Source of the DNA: Glandiceps talaboti
Taxonomy: Eukaryota > Hemichordata > Enteropneusta > Spengelidae
Reading direction: 5' to 3'
NCBI RefSeq assembly: GCF_964340395.1
Contig: NC_135570.1
Coordinates: forward strand, 3,947,822-4,011,821
Length of the DNA stretch: 64,000 nucleotides
Positions within the stretch are counted from its first letter, which is position 1. Every line of letters starts with the position of its first letter. The notes under the pieces are model-generated. The model worked only from the letters and a program-made list of their open reading frames with translations, was not told the DNA's origin and searched no databases. Shown here piece by piece: positions 1 to 11,939 of this stretch. Position numbers and translations under genes: made by a program.

Positions 1-942
1 AAACCAATACACAGTTGGAGACTGGACTAGACATAAACGAAATGTAAATACCAGACGTACAACTCAGCGAGTACTGAATCAAACATAATAACTACTTTCG
101 TTACTGAAGCATTAAATGCTCAAGAAATTTCATTCAAAGCTGTGTTTCGAGATCTGATTCCAAACATATCTTCGCATGACTTCGAAATGTTACAGTGTGG
201 CGTTGGCGGATTAATGTGTGGTACCAACGCGGTGAGAAATGCCACACTGGGAATAGTTTTTTTTTTGAAATCGACGTTTCAATGAGGTAAGAGACACATA
301 GAAACCATCATGATAAGCCCTCCCCTTTTCTTTGACGGTTGAGTTAACAAGAACTCGCTAGTTTTTCTAAGGCAATACAGTTATTTGAGATTGTAACTAG
401 CGGGCTATTACCATGTCTGCGTATAACTGTGTACCGCATAATCGTATTGCGCAGTACAAGACAAACAATGCGTGGAGTAAGGCAGCTTTGAGCTTATCAT
501 AGTTTATGTAAGAGATAATCACAAGGACAACCATACGATAAAACGTACTTTACGTCGTCTATATTGGCTTCACATCTGCTATAACATTAAACTACCAATT
601 CTGAGTGGAAAGTGGGCCACAGTACGTTCACAATTTAGGCCGTTGTAAAACTTTGAACATTCTTGATTTTGCTTGGATCTTTCTATGGTACAGTCCACAA
701 CTAACTGTGAATATTATAAACTTCTCGCGGGGCTGCAGTTGATTTTTTATCCATCGATTGATGTAGTGTAATTATAAGTCAGTGCCTATCTACAGTATAA
801 TCGCATTTACTCATGTTTACAAAGTCAACAATCGCACTAACACCTACAAAGTACATGTAATTATTATAATCTTATTTATAATATTACAACTACATTGACA
901 TCAAATCAGTCTGGTTAAAATCAAAGTAGCACATGAACTTAC
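1..942 (-). other. PRKG1: 5' part of PRKG1 intron 1 (partial)
   Basis: On the minus strand the beta exon is followed at 942-937 by GTAAGT, a consensus 5' splice site, so everything to the left edge is read as the start of the first intron. No further exon of the kinase (dimer hinge, cyclic-nucleotide-binding or catalytic domains) is recognisable here. The stretch is unique-looking, with moderate CpG and a run of T at 257-266. I see no repeat or second gene in it. Confidence 0.7.
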
Positions 943-1286
943 GATTGTGATTTAATAACCCGTTTTGGTTGGATTTTGCCCAGGCCCTGTTGCTGAGCCG
1001 ATTCTGCCGATATCCCCAAACGTTTTTGTTTTTTATTTTGATGACCGCCTCCTCCTGTTTGTTGCTGTGGAACTTGAAGACCTAACTCCATCGCTTGCTG
1101 ATTTCTCAGCGCTTGCGTGGCCGGTCTTATAACTGACCGATACTTGTCGAGCTCGTTTTGTAAACGCTGTATAAGCTCATCTTTTTCGTCTAATTCCAAC
1201 TCCAATTCGTCGATCAGTTCATCTCGCTGCCGTAGTTCCTCGATCTTTTCTTGGAGCGCATATTGTAAATCTCGGAGGGTGCCCAT
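943..1286 (-). CDS. PRKG1: cGMP-dependent protein kinase I, beta-type first coding exon (partial gene)
   Basis: This exon encodes the N-terminus of PKG I, the Ser/Thr kinase activated by cGMP downstream of nitric oxide and natriuretic signalling. It covers 114 whole codons plus two bases. Residues 1-53 form the beta-type leucine zipper, starting [20 protein letters not shown], with a heptad pattern of Leu/Ile. Compared with remembered human PKG I-beta, only residues 23, 34 and 41 differ in the first 57. Asp26 and Glu31, the acidic zipper positions reported to matter for beta-specific partners such as IRAG and TFII-I, are kept. A Gln/Gly-rich linker (about 60-83) leads to KRLGISAES (88-96), the autoinhibitory pseudosubstrate. 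The start at 1284-1286 has A at -3 and G at +4. The reading frame runs into TAA at 941-939, but GTAAGT at 942-937 gives the real exon end, leaving a split Ser codon (TC/N). That matches the vertebrate junction, where Ser precedes the conserved KDLI segment (recalled). The cGMP-binding and kinase domains lie outside the window. Confidence 0.95.
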
Positions 1287-1440
1287 TGTGACCTGAGAAA
1301 TTAAGACGTCGTCGTCTACACGTCACATGTGTTTGGGTATATATAAAATCGCTCGAAACGGCTACATCCACCTTCAAACCACACACGCTTGATATATCCA
1401 ATGTTCGAGGAGAACTTCTTTCCAAAATGGAGAAGTACAC
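1287..1440 (-). promoter_or_regulatory. candidate PRKG1 beta promoter / 5' UTR
   Basis: Immediately upstream of the start codon, minus strand. A TATA-like run, read as TTTTATATATA, lies at 1339-1349, about 55 bases before the ATG. A TGACGT half-CRE (1320-1325) and GACGTC (1305-1310) lie between it and the ATG. A start about 30 bases after the TATA-like run would give a 5' UTR of only ~25 bases. Alternatively, TTAATTTCTCAG just upstream (ending at 1293) resembles a 3' splice site, so the ATG could sit in a second exon behind an untranslated first exon. The sequence cannot decide between these. Confidence 0.35.
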
Positions 1441-2640
1441 ACTTTGAAATTATTGCTATTTCTTCGCCACGGCGGTCCACATCTGAGGTAAAGGGTAGCG
1501 TCGGCTAACCATCGGCAAAACATATATATTTACACAATGTTACTTTTGAACCTATCGTCGTGTACGCCTCACACAAAATGAAGACGAGCTCCCTACGACA
1601 TCGGTGTTCTGCACACTACTGTTGTGTACTCGTAGTAATCCATTCACGGTTCTTACCGAACATAACCGTGAAATCCACTCTAAATAAACCTGACACTAAT
1701 AAGGACTGCAATTTAAGGCACTACGTGGTTTCACACCGGCGAAGCTCCATCAAAATACTTCGTATCGGCACACGCCTCACACAGACTACTTCGATAAATA
1801 CCGTTATTGCAGATACCGGTACTTTTAATGTAGCGAGGCGTTCCTGGAAGTGTCACCACTCCCACTGTTGAAGTCACTCGCATGCAGATATCGTTAACAA
1901 GAATAAATATATCATCAACGATTATGTGACCAAAGCCGTATCTCAAACATTCCATACATTTGTAAGGTGGAAGTCAGTCTTACGTTTGTGAGAGCGGGCA
2001 AATGAAGCAATCATGATAATTTTGGCGCGAAAAAGCCACGTGTACGTACGTACGTAACATTGCATAGTCTGCACGCGTGCATGGGAAGACAAACAGCGGG
2101 CGATGCTGTGTATTCACATACATCTGACATTTATCCACAGTACTCGCTCCCTGTGGAAATTGACATTTGGAATTGACACGTAGATTCCAGGGTTTTTTAA
2201 CAGACCAAATTTCTTTGTCTTTGATTTTAATTACGGACGTTGAAAGACTCTCACTGCAGTCCATCCATCGTCGGATACTATCACTCCCGTTAAACTACAA
2301 AAGACTTCACACTAATTGCTCTCGTGAGACACATCGCGTGAAAACTTGACTTTCCCTAAGATGTTTAATGACATGTATTTCACACGGCAGTTGGAACGTC
2401 TGAGTAAACGGACAGAAACACCTATACACTTATTATTATGACCATGTTCTCTATCGGGTCCTGTATCTCACATTTTGACGTTCTTTACATCTCAAAGATT
2501 AGTAAGTTATCTCACCGAACACTTGTTAAAATATCTGACATTTCCTTGTATTTGATCACGACCATAATCACACTCCAAAGTTGGCTGTGATCAAATAACA
2601 TCAAATCCCATAAGTCCAAATCATGTCTGCAAAGAGAACT
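1441..2640. other. CpG-richer 5' flank, no recognised gene
   Basis: By eye CpG dinucleotides are frequent from about 1300 to 2350 and become scarce after 2600, as expected for an unmethylated promoter-proximal region. The region includes CACGTG (E-box core, 2038-2043) and a short GTAC-type run (2043-2056). Open frames exist on both strands (for example 1560-1871 plus) but show no recognisable protein and no splice context. Confidence 0.4.
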
Positions 2641-5600
2641 AAAGTAATGCGACAATATGTCCTGGATAACACAGTGACAAGCTCGGCAGACGCAGTTATG
2701 ATGTTGACGACCAAAGCCGGTGATAAAAATAATTTGCCTTCACTATCAACAACAAAATGTACATTCACATTACACCTGCTCTGCTCAGTTCATTAATATT
2801 TCAAATGTTTTGCTTTGTTTTGTCATCTGAGACAGAATATAGTTTGACTATCATTTTCTTGTTTTCCTGATCTGTTTTACATAAAGGAATATTTCAAACC
2901 CTCTAAATGTCAAATTTGTCAACCTTATGTTTTGTAATTTCCTTTGACAAGTGATTAGACTTCAAAAACGAAAGTCATGTGACTAGAATATTTGATTTCA
3001 TTTGAAATTATTATAATTTTTACATATGACAAAACTTCTTTTATAACAACTACTTTTTATGATGTCAGTCCAAAACTAAGTTCGGAACTAACAAAAAGTT
3101 ACAGAAAAACAACCATTTTTGCTTGAATAATTTTCGTACATTTGGTTATTTTTAGACAAAAGTATTGACAAAATTTCCATTAAAACAACTATTTTTATGA
3201 TTTCAGTCAAAACATAAGTTCAGAATTATTAACAAAAAGTTACTGAAAACTGATCATTATAGTTTGGATAATTTTGGCAGGAAATCAAATGATTGCATTG
3301 AAGATGTGAGTAGATGTTTATATAGCAAGCAGTAGGTTGTGGTAAGACTTTGAGTAATAAACTATGGTACGGTATTTTCTATTACACATTAAAACCCTGG
3401 TTTAGACAATGTTTATTCATGAAATCCTGAGAATCTTGACAAATTTTAGTGCTAATTACAACCTTAGTTAGGAAAACTTATATTTCTGGAGTCCTGATAT
3501 GATTGGTAGACTACATTTCAAATTACAAGTTTCGAACTATTTCTTGACCTGTCAGTGAAGTGTGTGCTCTAAAGCCAATTTGACATGCTGCTGATGCAAA
3601 CAATTTCTAACGACACACCAAAATTTGGTGTCCCCTATCTTTTTACTATGTGGTGACTCACAAAAAATGCCACACTGCCTAAGTTTAAGTTCTAATATGA
3701 AGTACAGTATCACTAAGTTGTACACCTGCAGGCACAGTGTTGTCACAGTGCATTCAACTCCATTCCCATCATGATCACAAATACCTTCCCTGTAATAAAA
3801 TCCCTGTGAAATTTCAAGTATGACAGAAGTGTCATCTGAACACTAAGGCTGCAGAAATTTTACAATGCTTGGTTGATTAAATGTATCCACAATGACAGCA
3901 CTTCGGTCAGATGCCAGTGAGCAAGAATCTCATACATCTGGAGTAAAACACATGTTAGACGTTTTCAACGTACAGGCATTTTGTTGTCAGTCATAAGTGC
4001 ATGCTGTGTCAGGGGGGGCCAAAGTGTTTGGATGGACATGCATTATTTGATATGTAGTATCATATGTATATCCTCCTAATTGAGGAGAGACTTCCATAAC
4101 AAATTAATCATCCTTGAAAGCTTGTCTCTTTGTGTCCCAGCTTCTCTATGCATCTGTTGGAAGTAGGGTTATCTCCAATCACATTATCAGAAGCAGTACA
4201 AAAAAAAATCCTGGACTTTCATGTCTTTACTATTGTAAACTATCAAAAACATAGACTAGATAACATAGTGGCTAGGGAGGGGAGGATTAACAACAAAGAC
4301 AACGGCCAACTTTTTTTTTTATAAACATTTTAGTTTCAACAGTCATGCTTCGAAAACATAGAAAATATTTGATATGGCCAATTTGATGCCACTTTGTCTC
4401 ATGAATGAGAAACATAAAATTATTTAGTATGGCCATTCTCAATGTGAATTTTCCATTTCTAACATTAAAAATGTTCATTAACTTTACCATTTTTAAAAGT
4501 TTTTGTCTGTTTTAGGTACTGATAAACAAATTTCAAAGCAGATATATAATACATAGTCACCCTCAATTTCAATAGTGGTATAATGGAGTTGATAAGATAC
4601 ACAAATGATACATGTGATTTTACTGCTGCCACAATAGCTCCATCACTCAGAAAATATTTGATTTCTCTGGAGGTGCAGAAATCGCTGTAAGGAAAACGAA
4701 TTTCTTAGCTCAGACAAAGCACGACACAAATGTTTGTCGATGTAAACTAATAACTTAATCATCCTCCTCAAGCTCAATAATGTGTATGTAATCCCTAAAG
4801 CCTACCAAAAGAATTCTTGTTGAGATTTGCTGCTCTGTGAAAAAAAAACCTGATTTTTTTTCTATGCAGAAAGTATACCTGACCTTGTGGTGCTCAGTAC
4901 ACAAGTTCAGAATTAGTCTCAAACCAATAATCTGATTAAAACCTTGTATTGGAATGTAATATGGCACAGTTTCTTTCTTTACCTCTAATTCCTTCCAATG
5001 CCTACATTGAAAGGGTATTTTGGGGGGTTTTTAGTTCTGGGCACTTAAAAAAAAAATTGTGTGCTGGGCATGAGTGCTCCGAAGATGGAGGCTCTTAATC
5101 CCAGAATACACAAATTGAAAAAAAAAATAAGACAGTGTAGGAAAGAAGTAGAAAAAATCAAACCATATTCCTATCAGACTTTAATCATATTGGTTTAATG
5201 ATATCACTCAACTTACTTTAAGTCTGAAAGTTGAGTTTGTATTTAACAGAATGAAGTAACCAATTACAATCGCCTGTCAGTGTGTGACGCATTTCTGTAG
5301 AATTTGTCCATTTGACTATATGTGAAGAGAGAGATTGCAGAAAATGAGCCCACACATATATAGTTTCTAGATTATGCAAAGGTTATCCTCAGAGTGGCAT
5401 CAATTGAATGAGAAAGCTGGTAGAATGTATGATAACGTAAGATAACGTAAAAAAAAAACCTCTCTTTAGACGTTGAATCACATCAATCAAATAGTTAGAT
5501 ATTAACATTATTCAGGGGGGGGGGGGTTAGATAGAGGGCAGTATTACTATAAGGGAGGTGGAGTGATGATAAGGTCAAGGTCAAAGGTGTTCATCTGAGG

Positions 5601-5880
5601 ATGACCATAATGACACTGTCAACTGTACCATGTATGCACTTCATGATTAAAGAATGCTGTAATGAAGCTAGGTTACAGTTCAGTTTCCAAAAAAAAATGT
5701 TTATCTTATAATGAAGTGTAGTGTATGTTGTGTATATGTTTTACTTCTGTGTGTGAGTATTTTTTACATTGTTGTAGAAACAGATGTCACAGATTGCACA
5801 CGTACCATTGCTGCAAAAAGACGCCTAGTGGTTTTTACAATGATTGTGTTTTACATTCGTGTATAAGGTTGTGTGTCTGT
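2641..5880. other. AT-rich non-coding stretch
   Basis: No gene recognised. It contains a diverged tandem duplication (listed separately), homopolymer runs (T10 near 4311, A-rich runs at 5047 and 5119, G12 at 5515-5526) and otherwise plain AT-rich sequence. Confidence 0.5.
3024..3290. repeat. diverged tandem duplication, ~139-bp unit, 2 copies
   Basis: TGACAAAACTTCTTTTATAA at about 3028 recurs, diverged, at about 3167. The segments after each copy stay alignable: a TATGATNTCAGTC block, then ACAAAAAGTTAC, then TGNATAATTTT. An old local duplication. Confidence 0.6.
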
Positions 5881-5902
5881 ATTATTTATTTATTTATTTA
5901 TT

Positions 5903-5949
<47 letters not shown>

Positions 5950-5951
5950 TT
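5881..5951. repeat. (TTTA)n microsatellite
   Basis: About 71 bp of ATTT units with one TTTTA irregularity. Confidence 0.95.
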
Positions 5952-6114
5952 GCATCCCTTTTATATCAGGGGCTCACTAAAATTGTTAGGAGCAGCACTA
6001 AGAAAAAATACTTACACTACTAAAAAAGATGAGTAAAAAACATATACAGGAATAAACAACAAAATAAACCAAAGTGACGTAAGAATATTGATGAAACGAA
6101 AATAAAAATAAAAA

Positions 6115-6345
6115 TGTATGTTTGTCTGTGAGTTTGTGTATGTATGTCTGTCAGGTTGTGTATGTATGTCTGGGGTTGTGTGTCTGTATGTCTGTCAAGT
6201 TGTGTGTCTGTATGTCTTTGAGGTTGTGTGTCAATCTGTATGTCTGTCAGGTTGTGTGTCTGTATGTCTGAGGTTGTATGTCTATGTCTGTGAACGTTAA
6301 CGTTGTGTCTGCATGTATGTTTGTCAGATGCTGTGTCTATATGTT
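6115..6345. repeat. degenerate GTCTGTAT-type simple sequence
   Basis: TG-rich low-complexity sequence with recurrent GTTGTGTGTCTGTATGTCTG blocks of about 24-32 bp. It looks like a decayed (TGTC/TGTA)n tract. Confidence 0.7.
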
Positions 6346-6355
6346 TGAGAGGCAA

Positions 6356-6650
6356 TAGCCCCGTCAAGACATATGTCATCCTACCTGAGGCAGTCTTTAG
6401 TCCTACCTGAGGTAGGATAGGTTTGTGCCTATGCGCAGGAAGGTTACAGCATAGATGTCGTGCGTTCCCTCCTGACTCTGTCCTGACAGTACATAGGACG
6501 AAGCCAGGAGGGTTTCAGGAAACCTCATGAAGGTGTCCTAAGTCAAGACGGTTTAAGGACAGGTTTGGGATGCGTTTACGTCTACACAGGCTTCAAACTA
6601 TCCTTAGTCCTGCCTCAGGTAGGATTTTTAGTGCTGTGTAGATGGGGCTA
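6356..6650. mobile_element. MITE-like element with TAGCCCC termini
   Basis: The left end TAGCCCCGTC and the right end GATGGGGCTA are inverted, and both termini continue inward into matching ATCCTACCTGAGGCAG (6378-6393) and its reverse complement (6610-6625). A second near-palindromic TCCTACCTGAGGTAGGA lies at 6401-6417. At about 295 bp it is non-coding, which fits a non-autonomous DNA transposon. The outer TA on each side may be the target duplication. Superfamily not assigned. Confidence 0.7.
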
Positions 6651-6767
6651 CTGTGTCTGCATATTTCTTTTCACATGTGGCTGTGGCTATGTGCCTGTGT
6701 AGTGTCTATCTATCTGTTTGTGTCTGCATGTGCATTATGTATTAGTTCCTGTGTATAGATTTATATG

Positions 6768-6896
6768 TACATGTATGTATGAATGTATGTATGTATATAT
6801 GTATGTATGTATATGTATGTATGTGTATGTATGTGTGTGTATGTATGTACGTACTTTGTATGTACGTACGTACGTATGTACGTACGTACGTACATA

Positions 6897-6934
<38 letters not shown>

Positions 6935-6935
6935 G
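6768..6935. repeat. compound microsatellite (TATG)n-(GTAC)n-(TG)n
   Basis: Successive blocks of TATG, then self-complementary GTAC/TACG units (about 6845-6893), then (TG)n from about 6900. Long open frames through it on both strands are artefacts of the repeat. Confidence 0.95.
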
Positions 6936-7920
6936 TTTGTATCTGTTCCCATGCATCTATCTTTCTCTGTATGACTTATATAGGCACAAAATATATGTGT
7001 AGTGATTTGATGAAATGCGATATCATTCTTGCTATGCAATGACCCCTGACAGGTATAACCAGGAGACTTGTACACTTTCCATCTTCTAGACAATATTATC
7101 TAATTTTATTGTTATTATAAAAACATATATCCTTCAGGTATAAAAAACTGACCTCCTGTCTCAGCTAAAGAAATCCTTCGTTCCATCCTCACACTTTTCG
7201 TTGCTATGACTACAAATGATGTGAACTTCAGATGTGATTCAGTAAGCGTTTTGCCAGCTGATTGTGGATAAATATGATATGAATGCAATTCACACAAATG
7301 CACCTATACAACTCATCAACCTCAATGGGGAATAATGACAGGAAGAGCGTCTGTTTTGTAGACCGTCAGGGTCAAAGGTCAAAAGAACAGATTTGCTTTC
7401 ATATATATATACATTTGTTTGACTGTTTTTCTAGTAGCAAGCAGATGTTTGAGTGTATGACATTTGCTCTATCAAAATGTCAGAATATCAACATTCATGG
7501 CTTCTAATAAAGTATACTGATGCTATATGAAATATGTCAGCTGCTTTACTACTGTTACGAAATCTCATTTTACAAATTCCGTCACGTTTGGATTTCTTGT
7601 TTCGTTTGAAAACCATTGCTTTGACTGGAATGTTTGGTGACATTTTTCAAAAGTAGATTTTATGTAAATTTTTGACAAATTAATTTGTTTATAGTTATTA
7701 AATGCTTACAGTGGCACAAATTGAGTTTATAATCCTTTTCACCCAAGTGAAAATACTTTTTAAAAACTTTGATAAAACTATTATACTATAATGTTAATGT
7801 CGTGCATCTATGACATTACAATTTGTGTTCTGGTATTCTTAGAACTGTTGATTACACAGTAGGGAGTTCCTGTACATTTTTTGATATGTCCAATATAATA
7901 TGGCATCGGATCAATTATAA
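6936..7920. other. non-coding, no feature recognised
   Basis: AT-rich sequence with no recognised gene, RNA or clear repeat. Confidence 0.4.
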
Positions 7921-7952
7921 GTTATATCCTAATACCAGGTTTGAGTTCAGTC

Positions 7953-8206
7953 AATAGGGAACATGCAATCCAAACTGAGCATGCTCAGACGCAAAGGACT
8001 ATGGGATTATCTGTGGTTATCGTAATACCTAATCTGGAGCTACTGATAAAATTAACCTCCCAAAAGATCAGGGTGACTATGAATTGATTATTCCTGGTTA
8101 TAAACAATGTAACAATATTATCGTTTACAATGCTAATTGATTAGTATTTATTATCACATTTCCCATGATGCAACATTCAATATGGTGGGTTTGCAAGTTC
8201 CCTATT
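7953..8206. mobile_element. 254-bp MITE, family 1, copy a
   Basis: Terminal inverted repeat AATAGGGAACATGCAA at the left and TTGCAAGTTCCCTATT at the right, one mismatch. The interior carries the palindrome TGAGCATGCTCA, then a block TTATCGTAATACCTAATC, and near the right end CCCATGATGCAACATTC. About 90% alike by eye to the copies at 12539 and 46351. It has no coding capacity and is non-autonomous. It sits inside another dispersed sequence (see 35767). Confidence 0.85.
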
Positions 8207-9316
8207 GCAAGGATACATCACTTAAAAGTAGAATACTGAGTACCTTTTAACATGCAGAAAAACATTACATCTCAAAAACACTATAACTCAGCTTTTTTAA
8301 ATGACTTTTTTTCCATTGTTATGTACAGACTTGTGTTTCTAGCCTCACCTTCATCCCTACCTACCTTTAGTATCCCTTTAATATTTATAGAAACAACGCC
8401 TGAGAACTTTATTTTTTCTGTGCAGTATGTTCTCTAGTTCTAAGAATGCCACTTTCCTGTCTCCTTAGATATGAAGAACTAAAAATGTAAGTAAAATTCA
8501 CCCTTTTTAAATAAAATAGTTATATTTCAATCAAAAAATTATGATTATTTCTGCAATCTCACTCCAAAATGACATAGCAGAAATTTAAAAAAAAAGAAAA
8601 GAAATTTGTTTGAAAAAATTGGTAAAAAACATACTTAGTACAGAAGAAATACAAGTACAGCAAAAAATGTGCTTTGTATGGATGACATTCTGTCGGTCAC
8701 TGACCGAATCAATAAAGGTTTCAACGTCTTACATGTATCATATACGCTTTGAGTACAGGTGTGAATCGCGTTCTTTACAATATTGGTGTGAAAATGATAG
8801 TACATATACAGATATACAATGATGTATACATCTCCTTTGAGTGCTAAACCAGCTCTAATTGCGATAAAAATGTTACATAATATTTCTAACACATAATTCA
8901 GCTTGCATTTTCACAACAGAAAATTTTTTCATTTTTTAAAAATAGAATTGGGCATATCACTGTTATAATGAAATTCTTGACATTTTATGGACTAATTGAG
9001 TACAACAGATAAAATTGAGATAACAGAAATGCAAATTTCTGAAAAGATATTATAGATAAACATGATCACAACTGACATGGTAAACCGTATGCTTGTTTTT
9101 GTTCATATTGACAAAGGAGTAACCATAATCAGTGCTCTGCTGTTGTCTCAACTGAGACTAGATGGAGAACTAGCTGGCAAGCGTTTTCTCTACCAAGTGG
9201 TGAGAACGACCATCAAGCCTGCTATATGTCACTTGGTAAAACAACTTGATATTACAACCATTAATAGCGGCATCATTTTGCAAATACTTCACTCCTTCTA
9301 TATTTTATGATGAGGA

Positions 9317-9317
<1 letters not shown>
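8207..9317. other. non-coding, no feature recognised
   Basis: AT-rich sequence. Several short open frames (for example 9062-9310 plus) show no recognisable protein. Confidence 0.4.

Positions 9318-9355
<38 letters not shown>
9318..9355. repeat. (TTG)n microsatellite
   Basis: About 12 uninterrupted TTG units. Confidence 0.95.
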
Positions 9356-9589
9356 CTAGTCAAAGCATCTCTCAGTGATATATTTTTCAAGATACAGCTT
9401 TGCCCTTAGGCTTGTCACTGATATCATTTTGTCATGAGAGAATACGTCAAATCAATACCTGAATCTGTGAATGGTACAACAAGATAGGCGGTTTTATCAC
9501 CATGGCAACCAAATGAACCTCTTTTTGACATGTAAAACACTTCTGAAATACGAAACATTTCTTGAGGGAATTTGGTTGAATTTGAGTTT

Positions 9590-9840
9590 ATTATAATAGA
9601 CACAGGTTTTGGTTCAATTTGACACAAATTTGGCTCAATTTGTTAAGATTTTGGTTGTATTTTTGAACGAGATTGTGATTAGTATTTCTCAAAGATTTTG
9701 GCTCAGTTTGTCGGAGATGTTAATGTTTGAATATGTTAGACAGATTTTGGTTGCAACTGTCAAGAGAGACTTTGTTTGAATATGTTTTGGAGAGGTTTTG
9801 GTTGCATTTTCCAGAAAGGTTTGGGTTGAGCTTTGAACAG
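9590..9840. repeat. degenerate minisatellite with GATTTTGGTTG motif
   Basis: At least seven imperfect occurrences of (A)GATTTTGG(T/C)T followed by an (A/G)ATTTGT-like stretch, at about 9605, 9626, 9647, 9692, 9742, 9793 and 9818. Spacings are roughly 20-50 bp. An old, irregular tandem array. Confidence 0.55.
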
Positions 9841-10669
9841 CAGAAAGATCTCTGATTCAAAATCTACAGGGTGCCATCGTTAAAATCAGTCCATGGGGTA
9901 ATATCTTTCCCAAGAAAACGTTTTCTCATTGATCGAAACATGAGCTGAAACTCATCGTCTTCCCAAAAATAATATTTATCTTCTGATTTTAATTGCTTTT
10001 ATGAATAGGGTGATACAAGGTTTCGACACTAGGCAAATTTGTTTTGTGTACATCACCACAATAGGATACATAGCAGGGAAAATATAATCCAACAAATTGT
10101 TCCCAAAAGAATGTTCATATTTCACATGTTCATCTTTTATACGGATGATGTTACAGAGTAACAGATGTCCCCTTGTTGCCTAGCAACACAAGGATGATAC
10201 AGTATATAGTTCTGATAAAGTTATTCACGTACAGCAGGAGGATTTTTATTATGTTTTATAATAGAACTGTGATTTTAGGCTATGAAGAGACCAGGAGATA
10301 TGGCTGATTTCCCATGTTGTCTGTGAATCATAGAAAATAGTTTGAATTGCTGATGGCATTGACTGATAATTGGAACAGCTACAAGTCTTGCATTTCAAGA
10401 TATGTTCACCATTTGTCAGACATTTCTCAACAACATCAAAGTATTCCACTCTTGCATTTATATTACAACCTATATCAATAAATTATTACTACATTGCCAG
10501 CGTTGTAAATCACTGTGCAGACTACATGAACTTATGCCATCAACCATAACAACTTTGTCAGTCATTTCAAACACAAATCATACATCTATCATAATTTGAC
10601 ACACCCCCATAAATAATATAAACTATACCAAATGTATAAACTGTCAGTCAAATTTGCAGACATTTCAAA
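9841..10669. other. non-coding, no feature recognised
   Basis: AT-rich sequence without recognised genes or clear repeats. Confidence 0.4.
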
Positions 10670-10990
10670 GGACAAACCCCAGGGGTGCTACTCCCCTTAT
10701 TTGAATGTACATATATGTGCCGCCCTTTGGGGCGCATTTTCTAACCCTTTGGTTTAAAATGGGGGGTCTAATTTTTCGAGCTGAAGAGTCTAAAACAGGG
10801 TCCACTTTGTATTATTTTTTATTTTGCTTGGTCTAAAATGTGGTCCATTGTACTTTTAACCAAATAATAACTGTCATTAATTGTCCGAAAAATGTTGCCT
10901 CCTATGGAAAATGTATTTAGGTCTAAACTTTCATCATTTAAAAACCTGTAATGGTCTAAAATTGATTTTTGGTCAACAGGTTTCATTCAA
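10670..10990. repeat. putative dispersed repeat with GCCGCCCTTTGGGGCGC hairpin
   Basis: A compositionally distinct block. A GC-rich near-palindrome lies at about 10719-10735, followed by several GGTCTAAAA-type phrases (10767, 10790, 10830, 10919, 10952). Only one copy is in the window, so calling it an interspersed repeat is an inference from its composition and internal repetition. Confidence 0.35.
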
Positions 10991-11844
10991 TAGTCTGATG
11001 TCAGTGATTGTACTATGATACAATATCCCACCCAGCAAACCTAATATAATAACTTCCACTGTGTCTGCTAGTATTAAGTTGCTAGTAGAATTTTGACATA
11101 TTTTTGAAACTGGCAGTCAACTCATAACAATGGTTGACTTCATTTATAATGATTTTCTTAGAATTTTAACAAATTCTCACATGATGCACATAAATGAATT
11201 CTTCTAGACACATGATCTGAAGTCAAAATGAACAAAGTCCTGGAATACAGACATCGTATTATTTAAATCTTTAAATCCCTGGATCAACAACAGAAATTGT
11301 CTTACTTTAGTGACACATGATTTGCAACAATTCTACTTTCTGAAGAATAACTATCAAACATTGATCTTAGCTAACACAAATCCCACATCAACCATTACGA
11401 TAAGTCAGGCCATGAAATTGTCTCTGCCATTTCTTCTATATATATCCTTCAATGATTGGATGATGTTATCACTTTCTTACTTACAGTTCTTTGATTTGTG
11501 AGGAATTCTCACAGAAGTCGACAAAAGAGCTCCAGGGAAAATCGTTTTCACGGTTTTTGCATCCTTTTTCTTAGAAAGATTTCAGAAATCAGATATCATT
11601 ACACTTGTGACCTTATGACCTTGTAGAATGGTTTTGTTCTGTTTGAAGACATTAAATTTAGATCAACTAATGGCTGCAATGCACCAAGATAAGGAATCTT
11701 TATTTTCACTTCAGGTTGCTTGATTAATTTTCATTGATGTACGTCTATCAGGCTTTATAGGCAAGATGTTACTTTAGCTCATATAGTGCAGATAAACGGT
11801 AAAGGAGACAGGTGGGTATATGTAGTATACACATATATGTGTAT

Positions 11845-11846
<2 letters not shown>
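10991..11846. other. non-coding, no feature recognised
   Basis: AT-rich sequence, no recognised gene. Confidence 0.4.
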
Positions 11847-11907
<61 letters not shown>

Positions 11908-11908
11908 G

Positions 11909-11939
<31 letters not shown>

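Noticed and set aside
939-942. In-frame stop as the end of a 115-residue protein
   Set aside because: The TAA lies within a consensus GTAAGT donor, and homology to PKG I-beta requires splicing at 942.
1335-1355. Plus-strand TATA box for a divergent gene
   Set aside because: TATATATAAAA reads well on the plus strand, but no plausible plus-strand gene follows.
1560-1871. 103-codon plus-strand frame upstream of PRKG1
   Set aside because: No recognisable domain, an overlapping minus-strand frame of similar quality, and it lies in the CpG-rich flank where open frames arise by chance.
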